From: Acetobacterium fimetarium | Lineage (GTDB): Bacteria; Bacillota; Clostridia; Eubacteriales; Eubacteriaceae | Length of the DNA: 64,000 nt | Direction of reading: 5' to 3' | NCBI RefSeq assembly: GCF_014284475.1 | Contig: NZ_WJBC01000011.1 | Coordinates: 46,258-110,257, forward strand | The notes under the pieces: generated by a model | What the model saw: the letters and a program-made list of their open reading frames with translations, nothing else | The model's database searches: none | What the model was told of the DNA's origin: nothing | Part shown: piece after piece, positions 42,503 to 50,530 of the stretch | Layout of the letters: each line of letters opens with the position of its first letter | Numbering within the stretch: position 1 is the stretch's first letter | Made by a program: the position numbers and the translations under genes

Positions 42503-44900
42503 TAAGAAGCTAAAAATATCCACCGCAGGCAGCCGAAAAGCAACAACATGGATCACCCAGGAACTCTACTGGTCTGAATTTGTGGAGAAAATCAGAAACC
42601 CGGTTAGAAGTGCGGAAACTCTGCAACAGTACCTTGGTTATAACAAGGGCGCTCAGGATGATCTGAAAGATGTCGGGGGCTTTGTTGGTGGTCAATTATC
42701 CCAAAATCGGCGTAAGAATGAAAATGTCGTGGATCGGTCATTGATCACGCTGGATATGGACAATATCCCTTCAGAGGGTACGACAAGCATTTTGCAATGT
42801 CTTGGATCACAAAACTTTGCTTATGCCGTGTATTCGACCAGGAAGCATGAACCTGTCAAACCCCGATTACGGATTGTTATGCCGCTAGATCAGCCGTGTT
42901 CTGCCGATGAGTATGAACCAATTGCCAGAAAGCTGGCAAGTATTTTAGGCATTGAGTTTTGTGACCCAACGACCTTTGAGGCATCACGTTTGATGTACTG
43001 GCCATCATGCTGCTCAGACAGTCAGTATATATTCCATTATAGTGACAGCCCATTTCTCAGTAAAGACGGTTTATTAAGTCTTTACACTGATTGGAAGGAC
43101 GTTTCGCAATGGCCCACGGTTCCAGGTGAATTACAAAATCACGAAAAAAGGGCAAAGAAACAAGAAAATCCCCGGAATAAAAAAGGTGTTGTGGGTGCTT
43201 TTTGCAAAGTGTATAACGTGGAAACAGCGATAGCAGCGTTTTTACCTGATAAGTACACTCAAACCGATTTACCGGATAGATACACCTTTGCCGAAGGTTC
43301 TACTACAGGTGGAGCGATCATCTATGAGGGTGGGGATTTCCTTTTCTCACATCATGCGACGGACCCCTGCAGCGGAAAGCTGGTTAACGCATTTGACCTG
43401 GTGCGGTTGCATAAGTTTGGCGACCAGGACAATGAAGCAGCACCAGGTACACCGGTTAATAAGCTTCCCAGCTACAAAGCCATGTGTGAATTTGCGGTAG
43501 CGGATCAAGCCGTAACCGGGCTGATAGACCGGGAACGGTATGAACAGGTAGTAGAAGATTTTGCCGGCGTTAACATTGATGTAGCCGCCGGGGATCTCGA
43601 CTGGATGCGTCAACTTGAAAAGGTCTCGACAACTGGCTTACCGACTAAAACAGTTGATAACGTACTGATTATTCTGGAAAATGATCCACGACTCAAGGGC
43701 AAACTGGCTTTTGATGAGTTCGCAAACCGTGTTTTGGCGATGGGCGCATTGCCCTGGGATGAACGGCCAGAACGCCGGGCATGGAGTGACCCGGATGATT
43801 CTGCAATATATCACTATTTAGAAAAAACCCATAAGATCAAGGTGTCTGACAGGGATATGAAAGCAGCTATGACAATTTGCTCACGGCGGCATAAATTTAA
43901 CGACGTGAAAGACTATCTGACCGGGTTGACCTGGGATGGTATTAAACGACTGGACACGCTTCTTATTGACTATTTCGGGGCCGAAGACAATATCTATACC
44001 CGGGCGGTTATGCGAAAAAGTCTTGCTGCTGCTGTTGCCAGAACGATGTTCCCCGGTACAAAATTTGATTGTATGCTTGTTCTGGGCGGCCTTCAGGGGA
44101 TTGGTAAGAGCACCTTTTTTAGACTTTTAGGCCGTAAATGGTATTCTGACAGCTTACAGACCTTTGAAGGTAAAGAAGCTTCAGAAATGATACAGGGGAT
44201 CTGGATTAATGAGCTGGGAGAGCTGGCAAGTATGAATAGATCCGAAATCAACGCCGTCAAGCTGTTCTTAAGCCGTACTGAGGACATTTACCGGGAGCCC
44301 TACGGGCGCCGAACAGGTATTTACCCACGGCGCTGTGTGTTCTTCGGAACCACCAACGATACCGAATACTTGAGAGATACAACAGGAAATAGAAGATTCT
44401 GGCCGGTGGATCTGGGGATAACCGATTCAACGAAGAATGTGTTCACGGATCTTGACGGTGAGGTTGATCAAATATGGGCTGAGGCTTATGTGGCCTGGCA
44501 ACTGGGAGAGCGGTTATACCTGACAGGTGATGTGGAAGCGATGGCGAAAGAGATACAAGAAGACCATAAGGAGAGCAACCCCAAAGAAGGAATGATCATT
44601 GAATTTCTGAAAAAGAAGGTACCACCAAACTGGGACAAACGCAGTCTATCAGAAAGGCGGATGTTCTGGGCCAGTGAGCAGATGCAAAGCGGGTGTGAGT
44701 TGGTTGAGCGTGACAGAGTGTGTGCGGCTGAAATCTGGTGTGAATGCCTTGGCGGCGACCCAAAACAGATGAAACGTCAGGATTCGAAAGAAATTAACAA
44801 TATTTTGAGTGGAATCAAAGGGTTGAAAAAACATAAATCCACGCAACGGTTCGGCAAACTATACGGTATACAGAAAGGGTTCGTAGTCTGTAAACCGTAA
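42492..44900 (+). CDS. VapE-family primase-helicase of the satellite
   Basis: An 802-residue replication protein. The N-terminal region (about 60-200) has a primase-like core (SLITLDMDNIPSE, KPRLRIVMPLDQ); the C-terminal half is a virulence-associated E helicase with Walker A GGLQGIGKSTFFRLLG, Walker B-like GIWINELGELASM, FFGTTNDTEYLRDTTGNRRFWPVD. This class replicates PICIs and other satellites. It starts within the preceding tiny frame. A structured non-coding region that could be the origin follows directly. Confidence 0.9.
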   Translation: MINDKKLKISTAGSRKATTWITQELYWSEFVEKIRNPVRSAETLQQYLGYNKGAQDDLKDVGGFVGGQLSQNRRKNENVVDRSLITLDMDNIPSEGTTSILQCLGSQNFAYAVYSTRKHEPVKPRLRIVMPLDQPCSADEYEPIARKLASILGIEFCDPTTFEASRLMYWPSCCSDSQYIFHYSDSPFLSKDGLLSLYTDWKDVSQWPTVPGELQNHEKRAKKQENPRNKKGVVGAFCKVYNVETAIAAFLPDKYTQTDLPDRYTFAEGSTTGGAIIYEGGDFLFSHHATDPCSGKLVNAFDLVRLHKFGDQDNEAAPGTPVNKLPSYKAMCEFAVADQAVTGLIDRERYEQVVEDFAGVNIDVAAGDLDWMRQLEKVSTTGLPTKTVDNVLIILENDPRLKGKLAFDEFANRVLAMGALPWDERPERRAWSDPDDSAIYHYLEKTHKIKVSDRDMKAAMTICSRRHKFNDVKDYLTGLTWDGIKRLDTLLIDYFGAEDNIYTRAVMRKSLAAAVARTMFPGTKFDCMLVLGGLQGIGKSTFFRLLGRKWYSDSLQTFEGKEASEMIQGIWINELGELASMNRSEINAVKLFLSRTEDIYREPYGRRTGIYPRRCVFFGTTNDTEYLRDTTGNRRFWPVDLGITDSTKNVFTDLDGEVDQIWAEAYVAWQLGERLYLTGDVEAMAKEIQEDHKESNPKEGMIIEFLKKKVPPNWDKRSLSERRMFWASEQMQSGCELVERDRVCAAEIWCECLGGDPKQMKRQDSKEINNILSGIKGLKKHKSTQRFGKLYGIQKGFVVCKP

Positions 44901-45190
44901 ACCAACCGGGGAAATGGTTAGTAAACATTGTCAACCAAACCGTAACTTTCAATGTTGACGCTAAAACCTGCATTAAAAAGCCATTTACTATACCGTATAC
45001 TATGTAAACTATTATGTATATAAAAGGTAAATATAGAGGGAATAGGGGGAATTAGGTACTAAGCGTACCGCCCTAATCTGCCTAATCCCCCTGATTAATG
45101 TATATATAGAGCAGGCAGACGACAAAGTAGACACTGCGAAAATCAGCAATATCTGTTGTGTTTAGAAATAAAAAACTTAAAGGAGATAAA
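44901..45190 (+). other. Candidate replication origin of the satellite
   Basis: 290 bp without genes directly after the primase gene. An AT-rich part (44980-45040) is followed by AGGGGGAATTAGG (45044-45056), which pairs with CCTAATCCCCCT (45081-45092), and by nested ATTAGGTAC/GTACC and CCTAAT repeats. PICI origins lie beside the replicase gene and have such repeats. Confidence 0.45.
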
Positions 45191-45547
45191 ATGAACGACG
45201 TTAAAAAAGCAGTTTTGGAATTTATCAGAACGCATAAACAAACCAGCTATGTTGAGCTTGAGGAGTTATTCGAGCAGCTAGGTTTTGATTACAGAGGTAA
45301 TTACGCTGCGGGTGCAAAATCCAGGGAATCTAATTTAATTACCTGGTCCGGCTGGAATGTAGAAGCGTTGAATGTTATCGGTGAACTATTGGCCGAAAAT
45401 TTAATTGAACAGATATGGGTACATCCGGTTATTTATTTTATTGACGGTGAAGGTCTAACACTACCAATCGCAAAAACAACCAGGGCATATGCAAAACCTC
45501 ATTGGTTACCGATCGCATTCAGTGCTTGTAAGCCAGAAAAGGAGTAA
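45191..45547 (+). CDS. Unknown satellite protein, winged-helix-like N terminus
   Basis: A 118-residue protein; KKAVLEFIRTHKQTSYVELEELFEQ resembles a winged-helix N terminus, followed by a beta-rich second half. ATG 45191 is chosen because AGGAGATAAA precedes it. No family recognised. Confidence 0.6.
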   Translation: MNDVKKAVLEFIRTHKQTSYVELEELFEQLGFDYRGNYAAGAKSRESNLITWSGWNVEALNVIGELLAENLIEQIWVHPVIYFIDGEGLTLPIAKTTRAYAKPHWLPIAFSACKPEKE

Positions 45548-45552
45548 CAACA

Positions 45553-45735
45553 ATGAATACCTATCAAGTCCGATTCAAACCAACAGTAGCCACCGGTTTT
45601 AATTTTCAGGTAGAGCTGGAAGCGGCTACCCCGGAAAAGGCAGTCAGTAAAGCGCTGGACGTGCTTATTACAAGTTGTATGAGCACCACGCATTGTTTTG
45701 AGAGTGTTTCACAGAAAGAAGGTATTAATCAATGA
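45553..45735 (+). CDS. Small unknown satellite protein
   Basis: A 60-residue protein, 5 bases after the previous gene (the ribosome site GGAG lies in its end) and overlapping the next by 4 bases. The pattern YQVRFKPTVATGFNFQVELEAATPEKAVSKALD suggests one beta-alpha unit. No family recognised. Confidence 0.55.
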   Translation: MNTYQVRFKPTVATGFNFQVELEAATPEKAVSKALDVLITSCMSTTHCFESVSQKEGINQ

Positions 45736-45956
45736 CAGATCTTAAATATCCGGTTATCGACCAGGTTAAAGGCCCTGATGGGGATCTGGTTCCGTTACTC
45801 GATGTTCCCATGATGAGTGATGAAACATGGCACGCACAGGCAAAAGCCCAACAGGAAAAGCACCCGGAGGAATACACTGAAATGCTAAAACGGATGCGCG
45901 AACACCCGGAGCTTTACCCTGGGATGGTCACACCACTTGACAGTTTTTGCCAATGA
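45732..45956 (+). CDS. Small unknown satellite protein
   Basis: A 74-residue, charged protein (KAQQEKHPEEYTEMLKRMREHPELYPG) joined by ATGA overlap to the previous gene. Its stop codon lies on the terminator of a candidate opposite-strand RNA. No family recognised. Confidence 0.55.
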   Translation: MTDLKYPVIDQVKGPDGDLVPLLDVPMMSDETWHAQAKAQQEKHPEEYTEMLKRMREHPELYPGMVTPLDSFCQ

Positions 45957-46029
45957 AAAAGGACTCCTAAAAATTAAGGAGTCCACCCCTAGGCGGTGAA
46001 GGTCTACCCACCGTAGCCGCCTGATTATA
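45956..46029 (-). ncRNA. Candidate small RNA on the minus strand of the satellite
   Basis: Read leftward: TATAAT (46029-46024), then about 7 bases on a structured stretch (AGGC...GGTG...CACC...GCCT, 46022-45991), then a terminator stem GGACTCCT/AGGAGTCC (45984-45961) followed by five T. This makes a free RNA of about 60 bases. The -35 region is weak. The stem has no T run on the plus strand, so it is not a terminator for the rightward genes. Confidence 0.5.
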
Positions 46030-46135
46030 CTCAACATAATACCGGGATATATAAATTATACACGCCAATTACTAAAAAATCAATCCCAGTATTTCCCAGT
46101 GGAATACAAGGATAAATTAAAAGGAGAAAGAAAAA

Positions 46136-46318
46136 ATGGAAGAATTAATGAAAAGTATTGAATCGGCCATCGTTGCCGCTGAAAAATGTGTCTCAGAAGC
46201 ACATTATGATTGTACGGATCAGACCGATGGGAATGAGCAGTTATATTATGCGGAACTGATGCTACAGGAAGCACTGTGCAATTTTGCTCAGCTTTGTAAC
46301 ATGGTGGAGGTGCAGTAA
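46136..46318 (+). CDS. Small unknown satellite protein
   Basis: A 60-residue helical, acidic protein with several Cys (EKCVSEAHYDC, ALCNFAQLCN). AAAAGGAGAAAG upstream supports the start; its last base is shared with the next ATG. Confidence 0.55.
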   Translation: MEELMKSIESAIVAAEKCVSEAHYDCTDQTDGNEQLYYAELMLQEALCNFAQLCNMVEVQ

Positions 46319-46503
46319 TGAATATTAAAAAAATATATTTTCAAGATGGAAGTGAATTTGAAACGGATTCTGACAAAATAGGGAGAGTCAAACTCTTATT
46401 GGACTATCCGATGTTGTCGGGGTATGTTGTAATTAAATACTTTGATGAAGTAAGTTTTCATAGGGTGGATCAGATTAAATTAATAGTTACGGAGGTTAAG
46501 TAA
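46318..46503 (+). CDS. Small unknown protein, paralogue of the next
   Basis: A 61-residue beta-rich protein (IKKIYFQDGSEFETD, LSGYVVIKYFDEVSFHRVDQIKLI). The pattern GYVVIKYF...VDQIKLI matches GFLLVKYS...KDQIASIEV of the next gene, so the two are likely duplicated. Function unknown. Confidence 0.55.
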   Translation: MNIKKIYFQDGSEFETDSDKIGRVKLLLDYPMLSGYVVIKYFDEVSFHRVDQIKLIVTEVK

Positions 46504-46504
46504 A

Positions 46505-46720
46505 ATGTTAAAACCAGTAAAATACATCGAATTAAAAAATGGACAGTTAATGCAGCAGCCAGACCTTGAAATTGACATTGACATCCCGCTGGAGGATGAA
46601 ACCATCAGAGGTTTTCTTCTGGTCAAGTACAGCGGGCGCCGGTTATATATGAATAAAGATCAGATTGCCAGTATTGAAGTGATAGAACAGGTAAAAAAGC
46701 CGCGTTATTCGTTTGATTGA
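46505..46720 (+). CDS. Small unknown protein, paralogue of the previous
   Basis: A 71-residue protein (VKYIELKNGQLMQQPD, IRGFLLVKYSGRRLYMNKDQIASIEV), one base after the previous gene. Shares its overall pattern. Confidence 0.55.
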   Translation: MLKPVKYIELKNGQLMQQPDLEIDIDIPLEDETIRGFLLVKYSGRRLYMNKDQIASIEVIEQVKKPRYSFD

Positions 46721-46724
46721 GGTG

Positions 46725-46817
46725 ATGGCCATGGCAAAGGTGATTGATTTTCAGGATTTAGGTTATACGGTTGAAATCGAACCAGCAGCTCCGGCGATCG
46801 GACCCGAGATCTTATGA
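46725..46817 (+). CDS. 30-residue peptide gene
   Basis: ATG 46725 (or 46731), with GAGGTGA just upstream, to TGA 46815-46817: MAMAKVIDFQDLGYTVEIE, then a Pro/Ala-rich end. Its stop overlaps the next ATG (ATGA), which suggests it is translated. Confidence 0.45.
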   Translation: MAMAKVIDFQDLGYTVEIEPAAPAIGPEIL

Positions 46818-46978
46818 CTAAGATCCATATCAGCACTACCAACGACGATGAGTTACGCCGGGTACTCAGATTGTTAAAACCGTTCGCAGATGAAAATAAA
46901 GTGAAGATTGTGGACAATAAGCCCCCATACAAGCATGTTTATATTATACCGAAAAAACCGATCAGGTACCGGGAATAA
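46814..46978 (+). CDS. 54-residue unknown protein
   Basis: ATG 46814 overlaps the previous stop; ends at TAA 46976-46978. Sequence pattern MTKIHISTTNDDELRRVLRL and YKHVYIIPKKPIRYRE: basic, alpha-beta. Position at the end of the small-gene operon, just before the capsid promoter. Confidence 0.5.
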   Translation: MTKIHISTTNDDELRRVLRLLKPFADENKVKIVDNKPPYKHVYIIPKKPIRYRE

Positions 46979-46988
46979 AAGGTTTTAA

Positions 46989-47018
46989 TTGACATATGCC
47001 CGTTATGTATGATATAAT
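46989..47018 (+). promoter_or_regulatory. Promoter of the capsid/packaging operon
   Basis: Perfect TTGACA (46989-46994) and perfect TATAAT (47013-47018), 18-bp spacer. The only strong promoter between the early genes and the morphogenesis block. Being a consensus housekeeping promoter, it needs another control, offered by the terminator downstream. Confidence 0.75.
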
Positions 47019-47044
47019 TTTTGCAACAAAATAACGATGAGTAC

Positions 47045-47131
47045 CCCAATTTTTAATTGGAAGCTTTAGATAAGGCATGGGAAACGATGGGATCATTAAT
47101 TTGATTACCAATTGTTCCTGTGCCTTTTTTT
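47045..47131 (+). terminator. Leader attenuator of the capsid/packaging operon
   Basis: GGCATGGGAA (47074-47083) pairs with TTCCTGTGCC (47115-47124), followed by seven T: an intrinsic terminator between promoter and first gene. AATTGG near 47054 can pair with CCAATT just before it or with ACCAATTG near 47107, a possible switch. Confidence 0.65.
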
Positions 47132-47179
47132 ATTTTGTTAAAAATAGTCCACCCCGGACGTTAAAAGGAGGTTCGTATT

Positions 47180-47587
47180 ATGGATAACGTTATTAATGAC
47201 GTGATTGATTCAACCCTTACCGGTGATGATCCGGGAACCGTCGAAACACCAGACGGAAAAACTTTTTCACAGGAAGAAGTGAATACCATTATCAGAGACC
47301 GATTAGCAAAAGAAAAGGACAAAACCCAGAAACAGTTTGAAGCCATGGAAAAGGAATTCAAGCAAAAAGAGCTTAACCTGAAGGCCAAAGAGCTGCTATC
47401 CAGTAAAGGTTTGTCCCTTGATATATTGGATGCTTTAAAGTACGAGGATGAAGACACCCTCAATAAAAGCGTCAACCTCATTGAAAGTATTTTCAAAACC
47501 GGCACCAAACCAAAATATGACCCAGCGGCCGGCGGTGCCCCGGATCCTGACCAACAGATCAGGGAAGCGATGGGACTTAAAAAATAA
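47180..47587 (+). CDS. Phage scaffolding protein (DUF4355-like)
   Basis: A 135-residue acidic protein with a long coiled coil (about 35-75: NTIIRDRLAKEKDKTQKQFE) and a Pro/Gly-rich C terminus, the usual form of scaffold proteins just before the capsid gene. GGAGG supports the start. It would guide assembly of the satellite's own procapsid. Confidence 0.8.
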   Translation: MDNVINDVIDSTLTGDDPGTVETPDGKTFSQEEVNTIIRDRLAKEKDKTQKQFEAMEKEFKQKELNLKAKELLSSKGLSLDILDALKYEDEDTLNKSVNLIESIFKTGTKPKYDPAAGGAPDPDQQIREAMGLKK

Positions 47588-47607
47588 AATTAAAGGAAGT
47601 ATAAAAT

Positions 47608-48447
47608 ATGGCTATAAATTTAGTAACGAAATTCTCACCCTTCGTGGATGAAGTTCTAAAAACAGAGAGTAAAAAATCACTATTAACCAATCAGGATTTT
47701 GATTGGACAGGCGCTCATTCCATCAAGATCTATAAAATTACAACGTCACCAATGACAGACTATGACCGATTGGGCACAGGAACAGGCGCAACGGGTTCCC
47801 GTTACGGTGAAGTTGCCAGCCTGGGAGCCACCACCGAAGAATTTATCTTAAGTAAAGACAGATCATTCACCTTTGCCATTGACAAGCTGGATCAGGACGA
47901 AACGGCCCAGACATTACAGGCAGCAACCGCACTAGCACGGCAAACCCGAGAAATTATCGTCCCGGAAATTGACGCCCATGTGTACGGTAAAATGTGTTTA
48001 GGTGCAGGAACCAAACCGGCAGCCCTGGCACTGACTGCCGCTAACATCTATGATCAGATTATCGCAGCTGGTGTTGCCCTGGATGACGCTGAAATACCAG
48101 AGACCGAACGCTATCTGCTTTTCAATCCATCCACTTATGTATTGATGAAGAAATCACCGGATATTATCATGGATACCGAAATTAGTAACGATGAACGGAT
48201 TAAGGGTGTTATCGGCATGATCGATGGTGCCAGAGTATTTAAGGTACCCGCCGGACGATTACCAGCGAAATTTGGGTTCCTGTTAGGTCACCCTATTGCA
48301 ACAGTAGCCCCTACAAAACTGGAAGACTATAAGACTCACGATAACCCACCAGGGATCAGTGGTTCACTGGTTGAAGGCCGTATCTGTTATGATGCGTTTG
48401 TCCTGGAAAACAAAGCAAAAGCTCTATATTATCAGGCAATAGTTTAA
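47608..48447 (+). CDS. Major capsid protein (HK97/P22-type fold)
   Basis: A 279-residue coat protein immediately after the scaffold gene. N-terminal SPFVDEVLKTESKKSLLTN, E-loop-like SSMTDYDRLGTGTGATG region, and the P-domain helix ARQTREIIVPEIDAHVYGKM are typical of phage coat proteins of this group. No prohead protease gene is present, so maturation is probably without cleavage. GGAAGT lies upstream. Confidence 0.82.
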   Translation: MAINLVTKFSPFVDEVLKTESKKSLLTNQDFDWTGAHSIKIYKITTSPMTDYDRLGTGTGATGSRYGEVASLGATTEEFILSKDRSFTFAIDKLDQDETAQTLQAATALARQTREIIVPEIDAHVYGKMCLGAGTKPAALALTAANIYDQIIAAGVALDDAEIPETERYLLFNPSTYVLMKKSPDIIMDTEISNDERIKGVIGMIDGARVFKVPAGRLPAKFGFLLGHPIATVAPTKLEDYKTHDNPPGISGSLVEGRICYDAFVLENKAKALYYQAIV

Positions 48448-48450
48448 TGA

Positions 48451-48492
48451 TTAAGCCGCATGAACCTATTAACGGGTTTATGCGGCTATTTT
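48451..48492 (+). terminator. Partial terminator after the capsid gene
   Basis: AGCCGCAT (with AACC) pairs with (GGTT) ATGCGGCT, followed by ATTTTT. It could lower transcription of the packaging genes below that of capsid. Confidence 0.75.
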
Positions 48493-48507
48493 TAAAAGGA
48501 GACCTAA

Positions 48508-48840
48508 ATGGAACTTGAGAAATTAAAACAGCTATTGGGGATCACAGGTGCCGATCAGGACGCAGTGTTGCAGTTCTGCATTGACAACGTCACCGAAGCA
48601 ATCACAGGTTATTGTCATGCGGACACCATCCCCGGCGGCGCAATGAATACCGCTTACCGTATGGCCATGGATTTATACCGCAATGAGAATCTAGGGAGCA
48701 CCAGCGTAGACAACGGCTTGATTGCCAGTATAACCGAGGGTGACACATCGGTTAGTTATAAAGAAAACACAGATTACACTCAGTCACTGCTGAAGAATTA
48801 CCGGGCGCAGTTGTCCAGGTATCGAAAAATAGTGTGGTAA
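48508..48840 (+). CDS. Head-tail connector protein (gp6/gp15-like adaptor)
   Basis: A 110-residue helical protein (LEKLKQLLGITGADQDAVLQF, AMDLYRNENLG, ITEGDTSVSY) matching the small adaptor family that closes the portal and receives the tail (HK97 gp6, SPP1 gp15). Its presence without any tail genes fits a head built to accept another phage's tail. Confidence 0.75.
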   Translation: MELEKLKQLLGITGADQDAVLQFCIDNVTEAITGYCHADTIPGGAMNTAYRMAMDLYRNENLGSTSVDNGLIASITEGDTSVSYKENTDYTQSLLKNYRAQLSRYRKIVW

Positions 48841-48867
48841 TACACCCAAAAGAAAGGATGATGGAAA

Positions 48868-49287
48868 ATGAATATAAGACAAAAACGATTTGCAGATGAA
48901 TACATTATCACCGGTAAAGTTATTCAATCAGCACTAGCGGCGGGGTACAGTGTCCAATATTCAAAATCAGATGCTTGTAAGATACTGGAAAGGCCCGACG
49001 TAAAAGAATATATTGATAAACAGATGGAAGCAATCACTTCTGAAAAGACCGCGACCGCTCAGGAAGTTCTGGAATATCTGACTAAAGCTATTCGCTTTGA
49101 ACTCAATGAAGAAGTTGTGGTGGTAGTTGATGGGTCACCGCAGATTATTACAAAACGGATCTCTCTTAGAGATGCAAATAAATGTGCTGAATTATTGGCC
49201 AAACGGCACCGGCTATTAATTGATAAGGTGGAAGCAGACATCAATAGAACGGTTGTATTTGAGGGTGAAAATGAACTCGAGGACTAG
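48868..49287 (+). CDS. terS: Terminase small subunit
   Basis: A 139-residue protein of the Terminase_2 type: an N-terminal DNA-binding part (NIRQKRFADEYIITGKVIQSALAAGYS) and an oligomerisation part. It selects satellite DNA for packaging. It overlaps the large subunit by 17 bases. Confidence 0.88.
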   Translation: MNIRQKRFADEYIITGKVIQSALAAGYSVQYSKSDACKILERPDVKEYIDKQMEAITSEKTATAQEVLEYLTKAIRFELNEEVVVVVDGSPQIITKRISLRDANKCAELLAKRHRLLIDKVEADINRTVVFEGENELED

Positions 49288-50518
49288 CGTTAAACTGCCT
49301 GAAAAGATCGGCAAGGGGTATAAGACCTTTTGGAATTTTAAAGGCCGATATCGGGTTGTGAAGGGCGGTCGAGGATCAAAGAAATCAACAACCGCCGCCC
49401 AATGGATCATTTACAACATGATGAAGTATCCGCTTGCTAATACGCTGATTGTGCGCCGGGTCTTTAATACACACAAAGATTCAACCTGGACGCAACTAAA
49501 ATGGGCGACCCATAACCTTAACGTTTCCCACCTCTGGTACTTCAGCAAGTCCCCCTTGGAAGCGACATACACCCCAACCGGGCAAAAGATTCTTTTCCGG
49601 GGCCTTGACGATCCGATGGGGATCACCTCAATCACTGTGGAAAAAGGGTATCTGTGTTGGTGCTGGTTTGAAGAAGCCTTTCAGGTCATGGATGAAGACG
49701 CATTTAATAAGGTGGATCTATCAATCCGGGGCGAATTGCCAGCGGGTTATTTTAAGCAGATCACGTTAACCCTTAACCCCTGGTCGGAAAAGCATTGGAT
49801 CAAGAAACGCTTCTTTGATCATCCCGGGCCTGATATATTGGCTATGACCACAAGCTACCAGTGCAATGAGTTCTTAGGCGATGATGACCGTCAAATATTT
49901 GAGGACATGAAACAGCGCAACCCCCGGCGTTATTCCATTGAGGGACTAGGTGAATGGGGTATCGCTGAAGGTCTGGTCTATCAGAACTTTCAGGAAATGG
50001 CTTTTGATAAAGACGAGATCAGCCGTAAACCATCGGTTACCGCCTATTTTGGCCTTGATTTCGGCTATACCAATGACCCAACAGCCTTTATTGCGCTGCT
50101 GGTTGATAAGGAAACAAAATCAATCTTCATTTATGATGAGATCTATAAAAAGGCCCTGACCAACAAGGACATTTACAATGAGATCAGTTACCGGGGTTAC
50201 GCCAAAGAAAAGATCATTGCTGATGGGGCCGAACCCAAAAGCATTGAAGAACTAAGGCGCTTAGGTTTGCGCCGGATCAAAGCAGCCAGAAAAGGCCCGG
50301 ATAGTATCATGTTTGGGATTCAAAAGCTTCAGGACTATCAGATATTTGTCCACCCCAATTGTGAAAATACCCTGGTAGAATTTAATAATTATATCTGGGA
50401 CAACAAAAACGGCCAGATCATCAATAAGCCGGTCGATGATTATAATCATTTACTGGATGCGCTCAGATATGCAGCGGAAAATATCGGCCGTCAATCCGGT
50501 ATCACAGTCTTAAAATAA
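49271..50518 (+). CDS. terL: Terminase large subunit
   Basis: A 415-residue packaging motor and nuclease. ATPase: Walker A VVKGGRGSKKSTTAAQWI, Walker B region GYLCWCWFEEAF. Nuclease: YFGLDFGYTNDPTAF with the metal Asp, then IIADGAEPKSIEEL and DDYNHLLDALRYAAE. ATG 49271 is chosen since GAGGGTG lies upstream; an earlier ATG at 49220 does not. Together with TerS it would give the satellite its own packaging specificity. Confidence 0.93.
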   Translation: MNSRTSVKLPEKIGKGYKTFWNFKGRYRVVKGGRGSKKSTTAAQWIIYNMMKYPLANTLIVRRVFNTHKDSTWTQLKWATHNLNVSHLWYFSKSPLEATYTPTGQKILFRGLDDPMGITSITVEKGYLCWCWFEEAFQVMDEDAFNKVDLSIRGELPAGYFKQITLTLNPWSEKHWIKKRFFDHPGPDILAMTTSYQCNEFLGDDDRQIFEDMKQRNPRRYSIEGLGEWGIAEGLVYQNFQEMAFDKDEISRKPSVTAYFGLDFGYTNDPTAFIALLVDKETKSIFIYDEIYKKALTNKDIYNEISYRGYAKEKIIADGAEPKSIEELRRLGLRRIKAARKGPDSIMFGIQKLQDYQIFVHPNCENTLVEFNNYIWDNKNGQIINKPVDDYNHLLDALRYAAENIGRQSGITVLK

Positions 50519-50530
50519 GGAGGTAAAAGG

